Shown in pieces: positions 1 through 7,246 of a stretch of DNA of 64,000 nucleotides. A program made the position numbers and the translations under genes. This DNA is from Furfurilactobacillus milii (GTDB lineage: Bacteria > Bacillota > Bacilli > Lactobacillales > Lactobacillaceae), in assembly GCF_021654115.1 (NCBI RefSeq), contig NZ_JAIWJF010000006.1, forward strand, positions 1 through 64,000. The letters are read 5' to 3'. Within the stretch, counting starts at the first letter, position 1. Each line of letters opens with the position of its first letter. The notes beneath the pieces are model-generated. The model saw only the letters and a program-made list of their open reading frames with translations, was not told the DNA's origin and searched no databases.

Positions 1-240
1 ACCAGTATCCGTTATAGTATTGCCAACCGGTAAACATTGATCCATATCTATTGAATAAATACCATTTACCGTTGATGTATTGCCAACCAGTTAACATTGC
101 ACCATTACCATCAAGGTAGTACCAGTATCCGTTATAGTATTGCCAACCGGTAAACATTGATCCATATCTATTGAATAAATACCATTTACCGTTGATGTAT
201 TGCCAACCAGTTAACATTGCACCATTACCATCAAGGTAGT
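1..240. repeat. Two perfect copies of a 120-bp tandem repeat
   Basis: Bases 1-120 and 121-240 are identical at every position, and a third, diverged partial copy begins at 241. Each 120-bp unit holds two related 60-bp half units, each coding for a 20-residue wall-binding repeat in the gene at 1-493. Exact identity points to recent duplication or gene conversion, or to ongoing copy-number change. The array continues past the left edge. Confidence 0.95.
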
Positions 241-493
241 ACCAGTACCCGTTATAGTATTGCCAACCGATTTGCATTTGACCGTTTGATTGCATGTAAT
301 ACCAATTATTATTGTTCCATTGCCAGCCAGTCTTCCAATAATTCCCAGAATCAGACCATAGATACCATCCTGATGGATAATTCCACCAGCTGTCAGCTTG
401 AACTTTAGTAAAATTAGCGTTAAAAAATGTAAAAGTAAAAGCTATAGTAGTTATAATAAGCAATTGCTTAATAGTCTTTTTTCGGTTTTGCAT
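1..493 (-). CDS. Secreted cell-wall-binding repeat protein, C-terminus cut by window edge
   Basis: The reading frame starts at the ATG complementary to 491-493, seven bases after an AAAGGAG site, and runs off the left edge (164 codons seen). Residues 1-34 are a signal peptide: basic MQNRKK start, a hydrophobic core of I, T, A and F, and a VQA cleavage site. The rest is tandem aromatic repeats of the choline/glucan-binding type (WYYLDGNGAMLTGWQ, then WYLFNRYGSMFTGWQ). No catalytic domain is seen in this part. It probably acts at the cell surface by binding wall glycans. It lies just left of the phage repressor module, where lysogenic-conversion genes are common, and its repeats resemble those of the endolysin at 37389-38657. 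Whether it belongs to the prophage is inference. Secretion is fairly certain; the ligand is not known. Confidence 0.8.
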   Translation of the reverse strand, partial: MQNRKKTIKQLLIITTIAFTFTFFNANFTKVQADSWWNYPSGWYLWSDSGNYWKTGWQWNNNNWYYMQSNGQMQIGWQYYNGYWYYLDGNGAMLTGWQYINGKWYLFNRYGSMFTGWQYYNGYWYYLDGNGAMLTGWQYINGKWYLFNRYGSMFTGWQYYNGYW

Positions 494-523
494 GAGAACT
501 CCTTTAAGTATTTGGACAGAGTA

Positions 524-934
524 TCATTTGTTGTAAAAGTGTTTAATGCAGTTTTCGGTATATGGTTCCATGTAAGATGGTATTGCTAGTTGCTTAACGA
601 ACGTGTTTAAATTAGCATCACCTGCAGGAACGTCCTTAAAGTACAAATTGACTAGAATATTAATGCCGGTTTGGCTAGCGGCGTATTCAATAGAATTGTG
701 AGAAGCAGTGGTGGAATAATACAGAACGCCTTCATCTTCGTTTAAAACGTGACCAATTTCGTGAGCTATCTGCAAAGGTAGCTCTTTTTTTGTATGCCAA
801 TTAGTATTGATAATAATAGTGTGCTTGCTGGGATCGGCCGCACAGGGAGTTTTTGGTGAAAGACTAGCTGTGTGTACAGCAATATGTTTGTTGAACAGGG
901 CATAGTTAAGCAACTGTGTAATTAAATTATCCAT
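524..934 (-). CDS. ImmA/IrrE-type metallopeptidase of the lysogeny module
   Basis: A 136-residue protein with the zinc-protease motif HEIGH at residues 58-62, followed by acidic residues that fit the third zinc ligand region. ImmA/IrrE proteins cleave or inactivate the repressor of their own element after DNA damage or another signal. This gene follows the repressor gene with one base between stop and start, so the two are translated together. The start was chosen at the second in-frame ATG (934) because a GGTGG site lies eight bases upstream of it; the earlier ATG (949) has none. Its likely target is the neighbouring repressor, as in ICEBs1-type systems; that pairing is inferred from gene order. 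Confidence 0.85.
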   Translation of the reverse strand: MDNLITQLLNYALFNKHIAVHTASLSPKTPCAADPSKHTIIINTNWHTKKELPLQIAHEIGHVLNEDEGVLYYSTTASHNSIEYAASQTGINILVNLYFKDVPAGDANLNTFVKQLAIPSYMEPYTENCIKHFYNK

Positions 935-935
935 A

Positions 936-1262
936 CTACTTACCACCATTTAGTATTCGCTTGATATACTCCAAGTCTTCCGGTGGTATCGGTCTTCCTT
1001 CGTAGGTCATGATTACATCGTCATCTGCAATATCGACAGACTTTTTAGTGTCAGGCTTAGTTTGCAGAGCGGTTGATTTGCCGAGCAAGTAATCTACAGA
1101 AACGTTTAATGCATCTGCCACTTTCGTTAATGAAGTGATACTGGGAGTCTGCTTATTCCACTTATAGATGCTGTTGACACCGATTCCAGCTTCCTCCGCC
1201 GTTTTTTGTAGTGACCAGCCTCGCTTTTTTGAGATTTCTTTTATACGTTCTAACGTTGTCAT
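936..1262 (-). CDS. Xre-family prophage repressor (CI-like)
   Basis: A 108-residue protein with an N-terminal helix-turn-helix of the Xre family (about residues 3-57: LERIKEISKKRGWSLQKTAE, then GIGVNSIYKW) and a short, lysine- and acid-rich C-terminal arm without a LexA-type peptidase domain. That fits a repressor inactivated by the adjacent ImmA-like protease rather than by self-cleavage. The start at 1262 has a GGAG site seven bases upstream; a longer frame to 1295 lacks one. It is read leftward from a promoter inside the operator region and faces the Cro-like gene at 1517, the usual lambdoid switch layout. Confidence 0.88.
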   Translation of the reverse strand: MTTLERIKEISKKRGWSLQKTAEEAGIGVNSIYKWNKQTPSITSLTKVADALNVSVDYLLGKSTALQTKPDTKKSVDIADDDVIMTYEGRPIPPEDLEYIKRILNGGK

Positions 1263-1295
1263 ATCAATACTCCAAGTGTGTATTGATGACATCAA

Positions 1296-1324
1296 ATTAT
1301 CTAATTAGATTAAAACCATTGCAA
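1296..1324 (-). promoter_or_regulatory. Leftward promoter of the repressor operon
   Basis: On the minus strand TTGCAA (1324-1319) is followed after exactly 17 bases by GATAAT (1301-1296), 34 bases before the repressor start. The first operator palindrome overlaps the -10 box, which would allow autoregulation. Confidence 0.6.
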
Positions 1325-1343
1325 ATATTATCCAATTAGATTA
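1298..1343. promoter_or_regulatory. Pair of phage operator sites
   Basis: Two 15-base sites differ at one base: TATCTAATTAGATTA (1298-1312) and TATCCAATTAGATTA (1329-1343), with starts 31 bases apart, about three helical turns. The core of the first, ATCTAATTAGAT, is a perfect palindrome. A third, inverted partial match, TTGGATAAT, lies at 1462-1470 beside the Cro-side start. These are the likely repressor and Cro binding sites. Confidence 0.65.
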
Positions 1344-1516
1344 TTATATGTTCATCAAGTAATTGAGCAAAAGAAAACACAGCGGCTTGCAACAAAACTT
1401 TGAAGGGGCGATGTTGTAAACACATTTCTTATGCTATTTGTTATGCACTTATATTATCACTTTGGATAATTATGGTCAACAACTTGATAAATTAATAACA
1501 GAAAGGAGCGACATCG

Positions 1517-1720
1517 ATGACCGAACAGGATTTGGCTGCTGGAGCTGCACAAATTACTGAATCTATCAAGATTGGCTTGTTGAAGAAGCACATGACACAA
1601 GTAGAACTAGCTAACTTAATTGGTGAAAAACCTGTGCAACTCAACCGAGCTATTCATGTTGACATGAGTCCTAAATCAATTGAGATTCGTGCCAAGATTT
1701 ACAAAGTTCTGGATTTATAG
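1517..1720 (+). CDS. Cro-like small DNA-binding protein
   Basis: A 67-residue protein, the first rightward gene after the operators, with a strong AAAGGAG site. Residues 20-60 resemble an Xre-type helix-turn-helix (HMTQVELANLIGEKPVQLNR). Small size and position opposite the repressor indicate the Cro role: shutting off the lysogeny promoter during lytic growth. The HTH is somewhat divergent and has no paired long C-terminal domain. It is followed ten bases after the stop by the antirepressor gene's ribosome binding site, so both are probably on the same early transcript. Confidence 0.7.
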   Translation: MTEQDLAAGAAQITESIKIGLLKKHMTQVELANLIGEKPVQLNRAIHVDMSPKSIEIRAKIYKVLDL

Positions 1721-1736
1721 AAAGGAGTGATTGCAC

Positions 1737-2495
1737 ATGAACGAATTACAAAATTTTGTCTTTGAAGGATTTGATGTCAGAACCTCATTTATAGAGGGAC
1801 AGCCTGTATTTGTTGGTAAAGATGTTGCCACTGTACTTGGTTATTCAAACCCTTCCAAAGCCGTTCGAGATCATGTTGGTTCAGAGGACAAGATGGGGGT
1901 CCAAAACGGAACCCCGTCTGTAACAGATAGTTTGGGACGTCAGCAGACACCAACTTGGGTTAACGAGTCCGGCGTTTATTCATTGGTGTTTGGCAGCAAG
2001 CTTCCATCAGCCAGACGGTTCAAACACTGGGTAACTAGTGTGGTCCTCCCATCCATTCGTGAGCAGGGGATGTATATGGAGCCAGCCAAGGTTGAACAGT
2101 TGCTGAGCAATCCAGACACGATGATTGAGATTTTGACTCGGTACAAGGAATCGCAAGCAGAGGTTCAGCAGTTGAATGAAGAAAAGCGGTTGATGCAGCC
2201 GAAAGTTGATTACTTCGATGACTTGGTTGAACGAAACCTGTTAACTAACTTCCGCGACACGGCCAAGGAATTACACATTGGTCAGAAAGCATTCATTAAT
2301 TGGCTGTTAGAGCACAAATACGTGTACCGAAATAATGGACGCAACAAACAGTTAAAACACTACGCAAAGTATGATCATGACTTGTTTGAATATCGTGAGT
2401 CAGTAAGTGAATGGACGGACAAGACATTTATCCAAACACTTATCACACCTAAAGGCAGAGCAACATTCAAGTTATTGCTGGAGCAAGGTGCCTAA
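1737..2495 (+). CDS. ant: Phage antirepressor with BRO-N and KilA-C-type domains
   Basis: A 252-residue protein. Residues 1-105 form a BRO-N domain (FEGFDVRTSF, GKDVATVLGYSNPSKAVRDH, and the later RRFKHWVTSVVLPSIREQG). Residues about 130-240 match the phage antirepressor C-terminal domain (FRDTAKELHIGQKAFINWLL, YVYRNNGRNKQL). Such proteins bind DNA or interfere with repressor and promote lytic growth. The start at ATG 1737 was preferred over TTG 1731 because the AAAGGAG at 1721-1727 is nine bases from 1737 but only three from 1731. It sits directly after the Cro-like gene in the early operon. Confidence 0.88.
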   Translation: MNELQNFVFEGFDVRTSFIEGQPVFVGKDVATVLGYSNPSKAVRDHVGSEDKMGVQNGTPSVTDSLGRQQTPTWVNESGVYSLVFGSKLPSARRFKHWVTSVVLPSIREQGMYMEPAKVEQLLSNPDTMIEILTRYKESQAEVQQLNEEKRLMQPKVDYFDDLVERNLLTNFRDTAKELHIGQKAFINWLLEHKYVYRNNGRNKQLKHYAKYDHDLFEYRESVSEWTDKTFIQTLITPKGRATFKLLLEQGA

Positions 2496-2536
2496 CTTGA
2501 ACTTAGTCAGTAACAAATATTAAGGCAGTGAACACT

Positions 2537-2824
2537 ATGACAGATTCAGTAGATTCAATTATTGATGCAAAAGTGAAGATTGGTGTTGCTAAAGAAATAG
2601 CGGTCTTTAAGCAACGTATTCCATATCTTCGTGCTTGCATCAGCACCAAACAAGCAATGGAAGTAACTAACTATTCGGACAGCGCCACGTTCTTAAAAAA
2701 GTTCACGACGGATCCAGAAGTAATTCAACTGAAATTATTTAAGAAAGAACCTAACGGGTATCACTGGCTCAATCCTGAATGGTCGCAGTGGTATCACGAT
2801 GTCTACATGAAGCGAGGTATCTAG
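2537..2824 (+). CDS. Small early phage protein, possible DNA-binding (excisionase-like size)
   Basis: About 95 residues. The middle (STKQAMEVTNYSDSATFLKK) resembles a winged-helix or helix-turn-helix start, and the end (YHWLNPEWSQWYHDVYMKRGI) is aromatic-rich. DUF771-type phage proteins have similar size and place, but the match is not firm. ATG 2537 was chosen because AAGG at 2522-2525 is 11 bases upstream; GTG 2528 lies too close to it. The function is not known. Confidence 0.6.
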   Translation: MTDSVDSIIDAKVKIGVAKEIAVFKQRIPYLRACISTKQAMEVTNYSDSATFLKKFTTDPEVIQLKLFKKEPNGYHWLNPEWSQWYHDVYMKRGI

Positions 2825-2825
2825 C

Positions 2826-3038
2826 ATGACAGTCACATACGAGTTAACAGGATTCATCTTGTGGTCAGTAGCAATTTATTTGGCTGGCTACGGCACACGT
2901 TATGTACAAAACAATCGTCGCACGATGTTTGACCACTGGAAGCACATCCATCCGATCCAAACATTGAAGCACGACTTACGAGAGTTACAAGGCAAAAAAA
3001 AGCCAGCACTAAGGCTGACAGGGAGGAAAGAACAATGA
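2826..3038 (+). CDS. Small phage protein with one membrane segment
   Basis: A 70-residue protein that starts one base after the previous stop. Residues 5-25 (YELTGFILWSVAIYLAGYG) form one likely transmembrane helix, and the remaining 45 residues are basic and should face the cytoplasm. No family is recognised. It is translationally linked to both neighbours: its stop overlaps the next start by four bases. Confidence 0.6.
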   Translation: MTVTYELTGFILWSVAIYLAGYGTRYVQNNRRTMFDHWKHIHPIQTLKHDLRELQGKKKPALRLTGRKEQ

Positions 3039-3229
3039 GTAAAGACGTAATTATCACTGAAGTAGACAGTGAAACGGCAATGGAGCATAAACCTAAAATT
3101 TCCTTAGTTCTAGATAATGGGGATGAATTAGTCAGAGAAATAGAAAAAGCCCAGCAAACGATTACTGAGCTTGATCGAACCTTAGACCATATCAAAAATT
3201 TTACTCCACGTTTTCACTATTCAAGATAG
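3035..3229 (+). CDS. Small phage protein, unknown function
   Basis: A 64-residue acidic protein with a GGGAGG site seven to eight bases before the ATG. The second half (ELVREIEKAQQTITELDRTL) is likely helical or coiled coil. Its 3' end overlaps the convergent gene at 3201-3638 by 29 bases, so transcription from the two sides would collide here. Confidence 0.55.
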   Translation: MSKDVIITEVDSETAMEHKPKISLVLDNGDELVREIEKAQQTITELDRTLDHIKNFTPRFHYSR

Positions 3230-3638
3230 CTACTGGCTCGAAACTGGTGTTGCTCCCGAAAAGGTAGAAATCTTTGAAATTAAGATCGTCTTCCAAAAAC
3301 GTAACATTCTGAACTGGCGTGTTGGGCATGCTGATTTTAGGGAGGATCTCGCCGACAAAGGCTTCTAAGCTTGGAAAGAGTTCAGGCAAATGATGTTTCC
3401 AGTAGGTTTTTCTGTCACCAAATTCATCAGATGGTAGGTATTTGTCAATGAAGGCTTTCCTAAAAGAATACTTTTCGGCATCTATTCCAAAGGGGGCATC
3501 GGTATCGTGGCTCTTATCAAAGAAGTCTGCGGTTACGTGTTTGTTACCGGCCTTGAATACAAGATTCTTTTGAACGAATTCGTCTTTGTATATCATTCCA
3601 AGACCGTAAACAAACAATTTAGTCTCGTTTAGATTCAT
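3201..3638 (-). CDS. Leftward gene inside the rightward early operon (moron candidate)
   Basis: A 145-residue protein on the strand opposite to all its early-region neighbours, with a GAGGTG site eight bases before the ATG. It is soluble in character, with alternating acidic and aromatic segments (KAFIDKYLPSDEFGDRKTYW). No catalytic motif or family is recognised. Opposed orientation inside a phage operon is typical of morons, genes expressed from the prophage that alter the host or exclude other phages. That role is inference from orientation only. Confidence 0.6.
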   Translation of the reverse strand: MNLNETKLFVYGLGMIYKDEFVQKNLVFKAGNKHVTADFFDKSHDTDAPFGIDAEKYSFRKAFIDKYLPSDEFGDRKTYWKHHLPELFPSLEAFVGEILPKISMPNTPVQNVTFLEDDLNFKDFYLFGSNTSFEPVAILNSENVE

Positions 3639-3733
3639 GTTTTCTCACCTCGATTAATTGGGATGACTCAAGTATCTCATAGAAGGAAGGTGACACCACG
3701 AACGAAAAGTTAGCTCTAGCAGGTTTGCAGAGC

Positions 3734-3871
3734 ATGCAGCCACACAAAAAGGCCGATCAGCACGGCAATGCCAATCGGTCACTTAGAAATAAATTATTCG
3801 AGAACATTATCTATCAGAAAGGCAGGGAACGCAAATGGACGACGTTGGAACGGTTAGCCCACAAGTGTTAA
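3734..3871 (+). CDS. Possible 45-residue basic phage peptide
   Basis: The frame from ATG 3734 to TAA 3869-3871 codes for a basic peptide (MQPHKKADQHGNANRSLRNK...), and stays open upstream to 3683. A good site (AAGGAAGG, 3684-3690) lies about 40 bases upstream, where no standard start codon is in frame. TTG 3725 is another possible start. It overlaps the next gene. It is listed because the stretch 3639-3834 is otherwise empty. Confidence 0.25.
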   Translation: MQPHKKADQHGNANRSLRNKLFENIIYQKGRERKWTTLERLAHKC

Positions 3872-4137
3872 GGAAAGTAGTCAAACAAGCTGAGAACGGC
3901 ACTTTGGACGATGTACTAACCATCATTGATGAGCAACGTGAGCCACTGCTTAATCTCAAATATTCCAGCGAGATGATGACGGGCAGTTCACTCACAGCGT
4001 TGAACGTTCTCAATGCCTTAAGAATCAAAATTGAAAAATATCGCACAGACAAAATTAACGGAGGCAAAAACAATGTTGGCACAAGTAAAAAACAGAACAG
4101 CTCTACAAGAGTCGTTCGGTTCCCTGATGATGATTAG
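3835..4137 (+). CDS. Small phage protein, unknown function
   Basis: A 100-residue protein. The first 75 residues are likely helical (VLRKVVKQAENGTLDDVLTI, then SSLTALNVLNALRIKIEKYR), and the C-terminus is basic and polar. It overlaps the next gene by 65 bases, the usual tight packing of phage early genes. No family is recognised. Confidence 0.55.
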   Translation: MDDVGTVSPQVLRKVVKQAENGTLDDVLTIIDEQREPLLNLKYSSEMMTGSSLTALNVLNALRIKIEKYRTDKINGGKNNVGTSKKQNSSTRVVRFPDDD

Positions 4138-4288
4138 TGACTCACGTGAGCCATTAATTACTAAGTCACAAAAAGATGGCGAGTGGTTAAGCACAGGTGA
4201 ACAAGCTCAACTAGAACTGCTCACAAATCTTTATGGTCAAGTAACTGACCACATCAAGCTTTTGTTAGGGGATGAATCAAATGACTAA
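4073..4288 (+). CDS. Small phage protein, unknown function
   Basis: A 71-residue protein. ATG 4073 was chosen because a GGAGG lies about eight bases upstream; the frame is open further left inside the previous gene but has no site there. The sequence (MLAQVKNRTALQESFGSLMM...) is mostly helical and ends acidic (LLLGDESND). It overlaps the next gene by eight bases. Confidence 0.55.
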   Translation: MLAQVKNRTALQESFGSLMMISDSREPLITKSQKDGEWLSTGEQAQLELLTNLYGQVTDHIKLLLGDESND

Positions 4289-4613
4289 CCCCCGAGATTT
4301 ACAAAACCATATGGCTGGTGATCCAGTCGATAACCGTGCTGAGTTTGGCACCGACTACAAGGGTGACATGACCTACACCTATCAAAAAGTATGGATGTAC
4401 CACGGAGAGCTTTTTACTGATGAAGACAAGGACAAGTGGCTGTATCTGATGGTCGTTGAGCACAACAAGGTAGCGGACACTGTGGCTGAACTTATTGAGA
4501 ACGTATCGGCTGCTGATGTGTTCGAATGGCTAACCAGCGACAGTTTTATTGGAACTGATACGTTGCTTGAAAACATTGGAGCAACTGTGGCAAACGAAGG
4601 GGATGCGGCTTAA
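4281..4613 (+). CDS. Small acidic phage protein before recT
   Basis: A 110-residue protein rich in Asp and Glu, with several Trp and Tyr. ATG 4281 was chosen: the AGGGG at 4266-4270 abuts the earlier ATG 4272 but is a usable distance from 4281. The stop overlaps the recT start (TAATG). Its place before the recombinase suggests an accessory recombination or anti-nuclease role, but nothing in the sequence proves that. Confidence 0.55.
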   Translation: MTNPRDLQNHMAGDPVDNRAEFGTDYKGDMTYTYQKVWMYHGELFTDEDKDKWLYLMVVEHNKVADTVAELIENVSAADVFEWLTSDSFIGTDTLLENIGATVANEGDAA

Positions 4614-5659
4614 TGGCAGAAAACGAAATTGTAGCAAAGGTTTCAAACCGTATTGAAAAAATGAAGACCGAGCAAGGGCTGACACTACCAGCTAACTACT
4701 CAGTCGGGAACGCATTGAATTCGGCTTACTTAATCCTAGCAGATACATCTAATGGCCCATCCATGATAGACAAGTGTACGCCTGAATCGGTTTATAAGGC
4801 TCTACTAAACATGACAATTCAAGGCTTATCACCTGCCAAAAATCAATGCTATTTCATCCCATATGGTCAGACATGTTCACTGACACGTTCGTACATGGGA
4901 TCTATGGCAGTTGTTAAACGACTTAAGGGTGTTAAAAGCATTGAGGCCTATGTGGTCCGGCAAGGTAATGACTTTGATGTTGCATCTGAAGGGGAGCAAG
5001 TCGTTGTAACTAAATGGCAAATGCATGTTGATGATCTGGATAAGCCAATCACGTATGCCGTCTGTGTCATCGAAAAGGACGACGGTACAAAGTCATTCAC
5101 CATCATGACAAAGAAACAGATTGATGTCTCATGGTCACACGCTAAAACAACGAAGGTTCAGAGAGAGTATCCGGATGAGATGGCTAAGCGGACGGTAATC
5201 AATCGTGCAGCCAAGTTGTTTATCAACACGAGTGACGACAGTGACCTGTTTGTTCAGGCAGTCAATGACACGACTTCTGATGAATACGGCAATGACAATC
5301 GTAGGGACGCTACACCGGCGGCAGAATCCAAAGGCACACAAGACTTATTGGACGGTTTCCAATCAAGCAACCAGTCACAAGAACCATCGGCCGCTAGTCA
5401 ATCATCAGAACCAGTAAGCACAGCAAAGTCGGCTGAAAAGTCAGCCAACCCTAGCGCTAAGTCAGCAGTGACTAGCAAGGCTGCTAAGCCATCATCAACC
5501 GCTAAGGACATTATCGACGGTTACGAAAATAGTCAATCATCAAAGGGGGCTGAGACAGTTGACGAAGACGGACACAACGTTGTCATCGACCACGAAGACG
5601 AAGAACCAGTCACACATCAAGGCGACATCTTTAACCAGCATGATAACCCTCAATCATAA
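4613..5659 (+). CDS. recT: RecT-family single-strand annealing protein
   Basis: A 348-residue protein. Residues 10-215 match the RecT core: SVYKALLNMTIQGLSPAKNQ, CYFIPYGQTCSLTRSYMGSM, YPDEMAKRTVINRAAKLFIN. RecT binds single-stranded DNA left by a partner exonuclease and anneals it to complementary DNA. Residues about 225-348 are a low-complexity Ser/Ala/Lys/Gln tail ending in an acidic segment, longer than in Rac RecT (269 residues). Its start overlaps the previous stop, and the RecE-like nuclease gene begins inside its last 20 bases, so the recombinase and nuclease are made together. Confidence 0.92.
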   Translation: MAENEIVAKVSNRIEKMKTEQGLTLPANYSVGNALNSAYLILADTSNGPSMIDKCTPESVYKALLNMTIQGLSPAKNQCYFIPYGQTCSLTRSYMGSMAVVKRLKGVKSIEAYVVRQGNDFDVASEGEQVVVTKWQMHVDDLDKPITYAVCVIEKDDGTKSFTIMTKKQIDVSWSHAKTTKVQREYPDEMAKRTVINRAAKLFINTSDDSDLFVQAVNDTTSDEYGNDNRRDATPAAESKGTQDLLDGFQSSNQSQEPSAASQSSEPVSTAKSAEKSANPSAKSAVTSKAAKPSSTAKDIIDGYENSQSSKGAETVDEDGHNVVIDHEDEEPVTHQGDIFNQHDNPQS

Positions 5660-6446
5660 GAACTATTACGACCACGACACTGACTTTCAGTACATGTCAC
5701 CATCAGTGTTCAAGCAAATGATGGCGTGTGAGGCTGCTGAACTAGCTTTGTTGAAAGGCGACTACGAACAGTCAAACAAGGACGCATTGTTAGTTGGTAA
5801 CTTCGTTCATTCGTTTTTTGAGAGTGACGAGGCACACCGAAAGTTCATCGACGAGCATCCAAAAATTATCAGTACACGGGGTGCCAGCAAAGGCCATCTA
5901 AAAGCTAACTTCAAGATTGGCGAGCAGATGATTGACCGTTTATGTGACGAGCAGTTGTTCACCAACATGGATAACACCTGTGAGCACGAGGTTATCGTAA
6001 CCGGCAAACTATTCGGTTACGACTGGAAGGGCAAGATTGACGCACTAAACGTTGAACAAGGATTCTTCATGGACTACAAGACTGTGGATGATATTCGCAA
6101 ACGTTCATGGTCTGACAAGTATCGTGGCATGGTTGATTTTGTTAGAGCACGTGACTACTTGCCACAAATGTGGGTTTACAGCCAACTGCTTGAACAAAAG
6201 TATGGCAAGCCGTTCAAGTGCTTCATCTGGGCCGTTAGTAAGCAAACACCGAGTGACGTTCAACTGATTAGTCCAAGTTCTTACTGGCTAGAACCAGAAG
6301 AGCTCTGGATCAAGGAACACATTGACCATATTGAACAAGTCATGACCGGTGAAGTTTCACCAAAAGCTTGCGAACACTGTGAGTATTGTCGTGAGCACAA
6401 AACGATTACGTCAGCGATTGATGTTGGCGAGATTCTAGCTGAATAG
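5640..6446 (+). CDS. RecE-like PD-(D/E)XK exonuclease (DUF3799 type)
   Basis: From ATG 5640 the protein has 268 residues. The nuclease core is visible as GKIDAL (Asp134) and MDYKTV (Asp145, Lys147). Near the C-terminus is a cysteine cluster, CEHCEYC (about 248-254), typical of phage nucleases of the DUF3799 group. It probably degrades one strand of double-stranded DNA ends to load RecT. The frame extends left to 5559 inside recT, but the protein resembles the family only from MITLNHKNYY onward, and overlap by 20 bases is normal here. Confidence 0.82.
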   Translation: MITLNHKNYYDHDTDFQYMSPSVFKQMMACEAAELALLKGDYEQSNKDALLVGNFVHSFFESDEAHRKFIDEHPKIISTRGASKGHLKANFKIGEQMIDRLCDEQLFTNMDNTCEHEVIVTGKLFGYDWKGKIDALNVEQGFFMDYKTVDDIRKRSWSDKYRGMVDFVRARDYLPQMWVYSQLLEQKYGKPFKCFIWAVSKQTPSDVQLISPSSYWLEPEELWIKEHIDHIEQVMTGEVSPKACEHCEYCREHKTITSAIDVGEILAE

Positions 6447-6458
6447 GAGGTCAGAGCA

Positions 6459-7235
6459 TTGGCTAACGAAGGCTGGATAAAACTATATCGCAAAGTTCAA
6501 AACTCTTTTGTTTGGTCGGATGCCAATCTCTACAAATTGTGGACGCTCTGTTTAATGAAAGCATCACATGCCGGAAATCGAATGATTTTTAACGGTCAGG
6601 AGATCACCGTGCACAGCGGAGAATTCGTCACAGGCCGCAACGCACTAACGATTGAGATGAACCGAGGTGCCAAACCTGCACAGCTAGTGCACAGCGATTT
6701 TGTATGGAGAAGCTTAAAAAAATTAGAAAACGCAGAAATGTTGCACATCAAATCGAACAACAGATACAGCGTCATATCAGTAGTTCACTGGGACGAGTAT
6801 CAGCAAAGTGCACAGCCAGCCGACAACCAACCGACATCTAACCGACAGCCAACCGACACAATCAATAATGCAGAGAATGCCAATAATGCACAAGAAGGAA
6901 CAACTACTACGGATAGGCAGAAAGTTTTCAACTTTTTCGAGCAAGGCGGTTTCGGTCAATTAGGTGGTTTTCAGATTCAAAACATTGATGAGGAAATTAA
7001 GGATTTTACGACGGCTGGTTCGCCTGAACCAGAGCACATGGTTGTTCTTGGTTTACAAGAAGCGTTGAACAACAACGTCCGTAAATGGTCATATGCACGC
7101 GCAGTTATGCATAGCTGGCAGGATAACAAGGTTCTATCTGCCAAGGATGTTGAAGCTTACAAAGCTTCACATCGCCCACAGGATGGTGCATTTAGCCAAC
7201 CACAAGGCGATGAATCAGACGACTTACCATTCTAG
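6459..7235 (+). CDS. DnaD-like phage replication initiator
   Basis: A 258-residue protein starting at TTG, with GGAGG eight bases upstream. Residues 1-115 form a winged-helix replisome-organiser-like N-terminal domain (GWIKLYRKVQNSFVWSDANL, KLWTLCLMKA, SVVHWDEYQ). After a Gln/Asn/Thr/Pro-rich linker, residues 150-235 resemble a DnaD domain (KVFNFFEQGGFGQLG, VVLGLQEALNNNVRKWSYAR). Such proteins bind the phage origin and recruit the helicase loader encoded next. An origin inside this gene or nearby is likely, but no clear iteron set was found by eye. Confidence 0.85.
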   Translation: MANEGWIKLYRKVQNSFVWSDANLYKLWTLCLMKASHAGNRMIFNGQEITVHSGEFVTGRNALTIEMNRGAKPAQLVHSDFVWRSLKKLENAEMLHIKSNNRYSVISVVHWDEYQQSAQPADNQPTSNRQPTDTINNAENANNAQEGTTTTDRQKVFNFFEQGGFGQLGGFQIQNIDEEIKDFTTAGSPEPEHMVVLGLQEALNNNVRKWSYARAVMHSWQDNKVLSAKDVEAYKASHRPQDGAFSQPQGDESDDLPF

Positions 7236-7246
7236 GAGGTGGTAGC

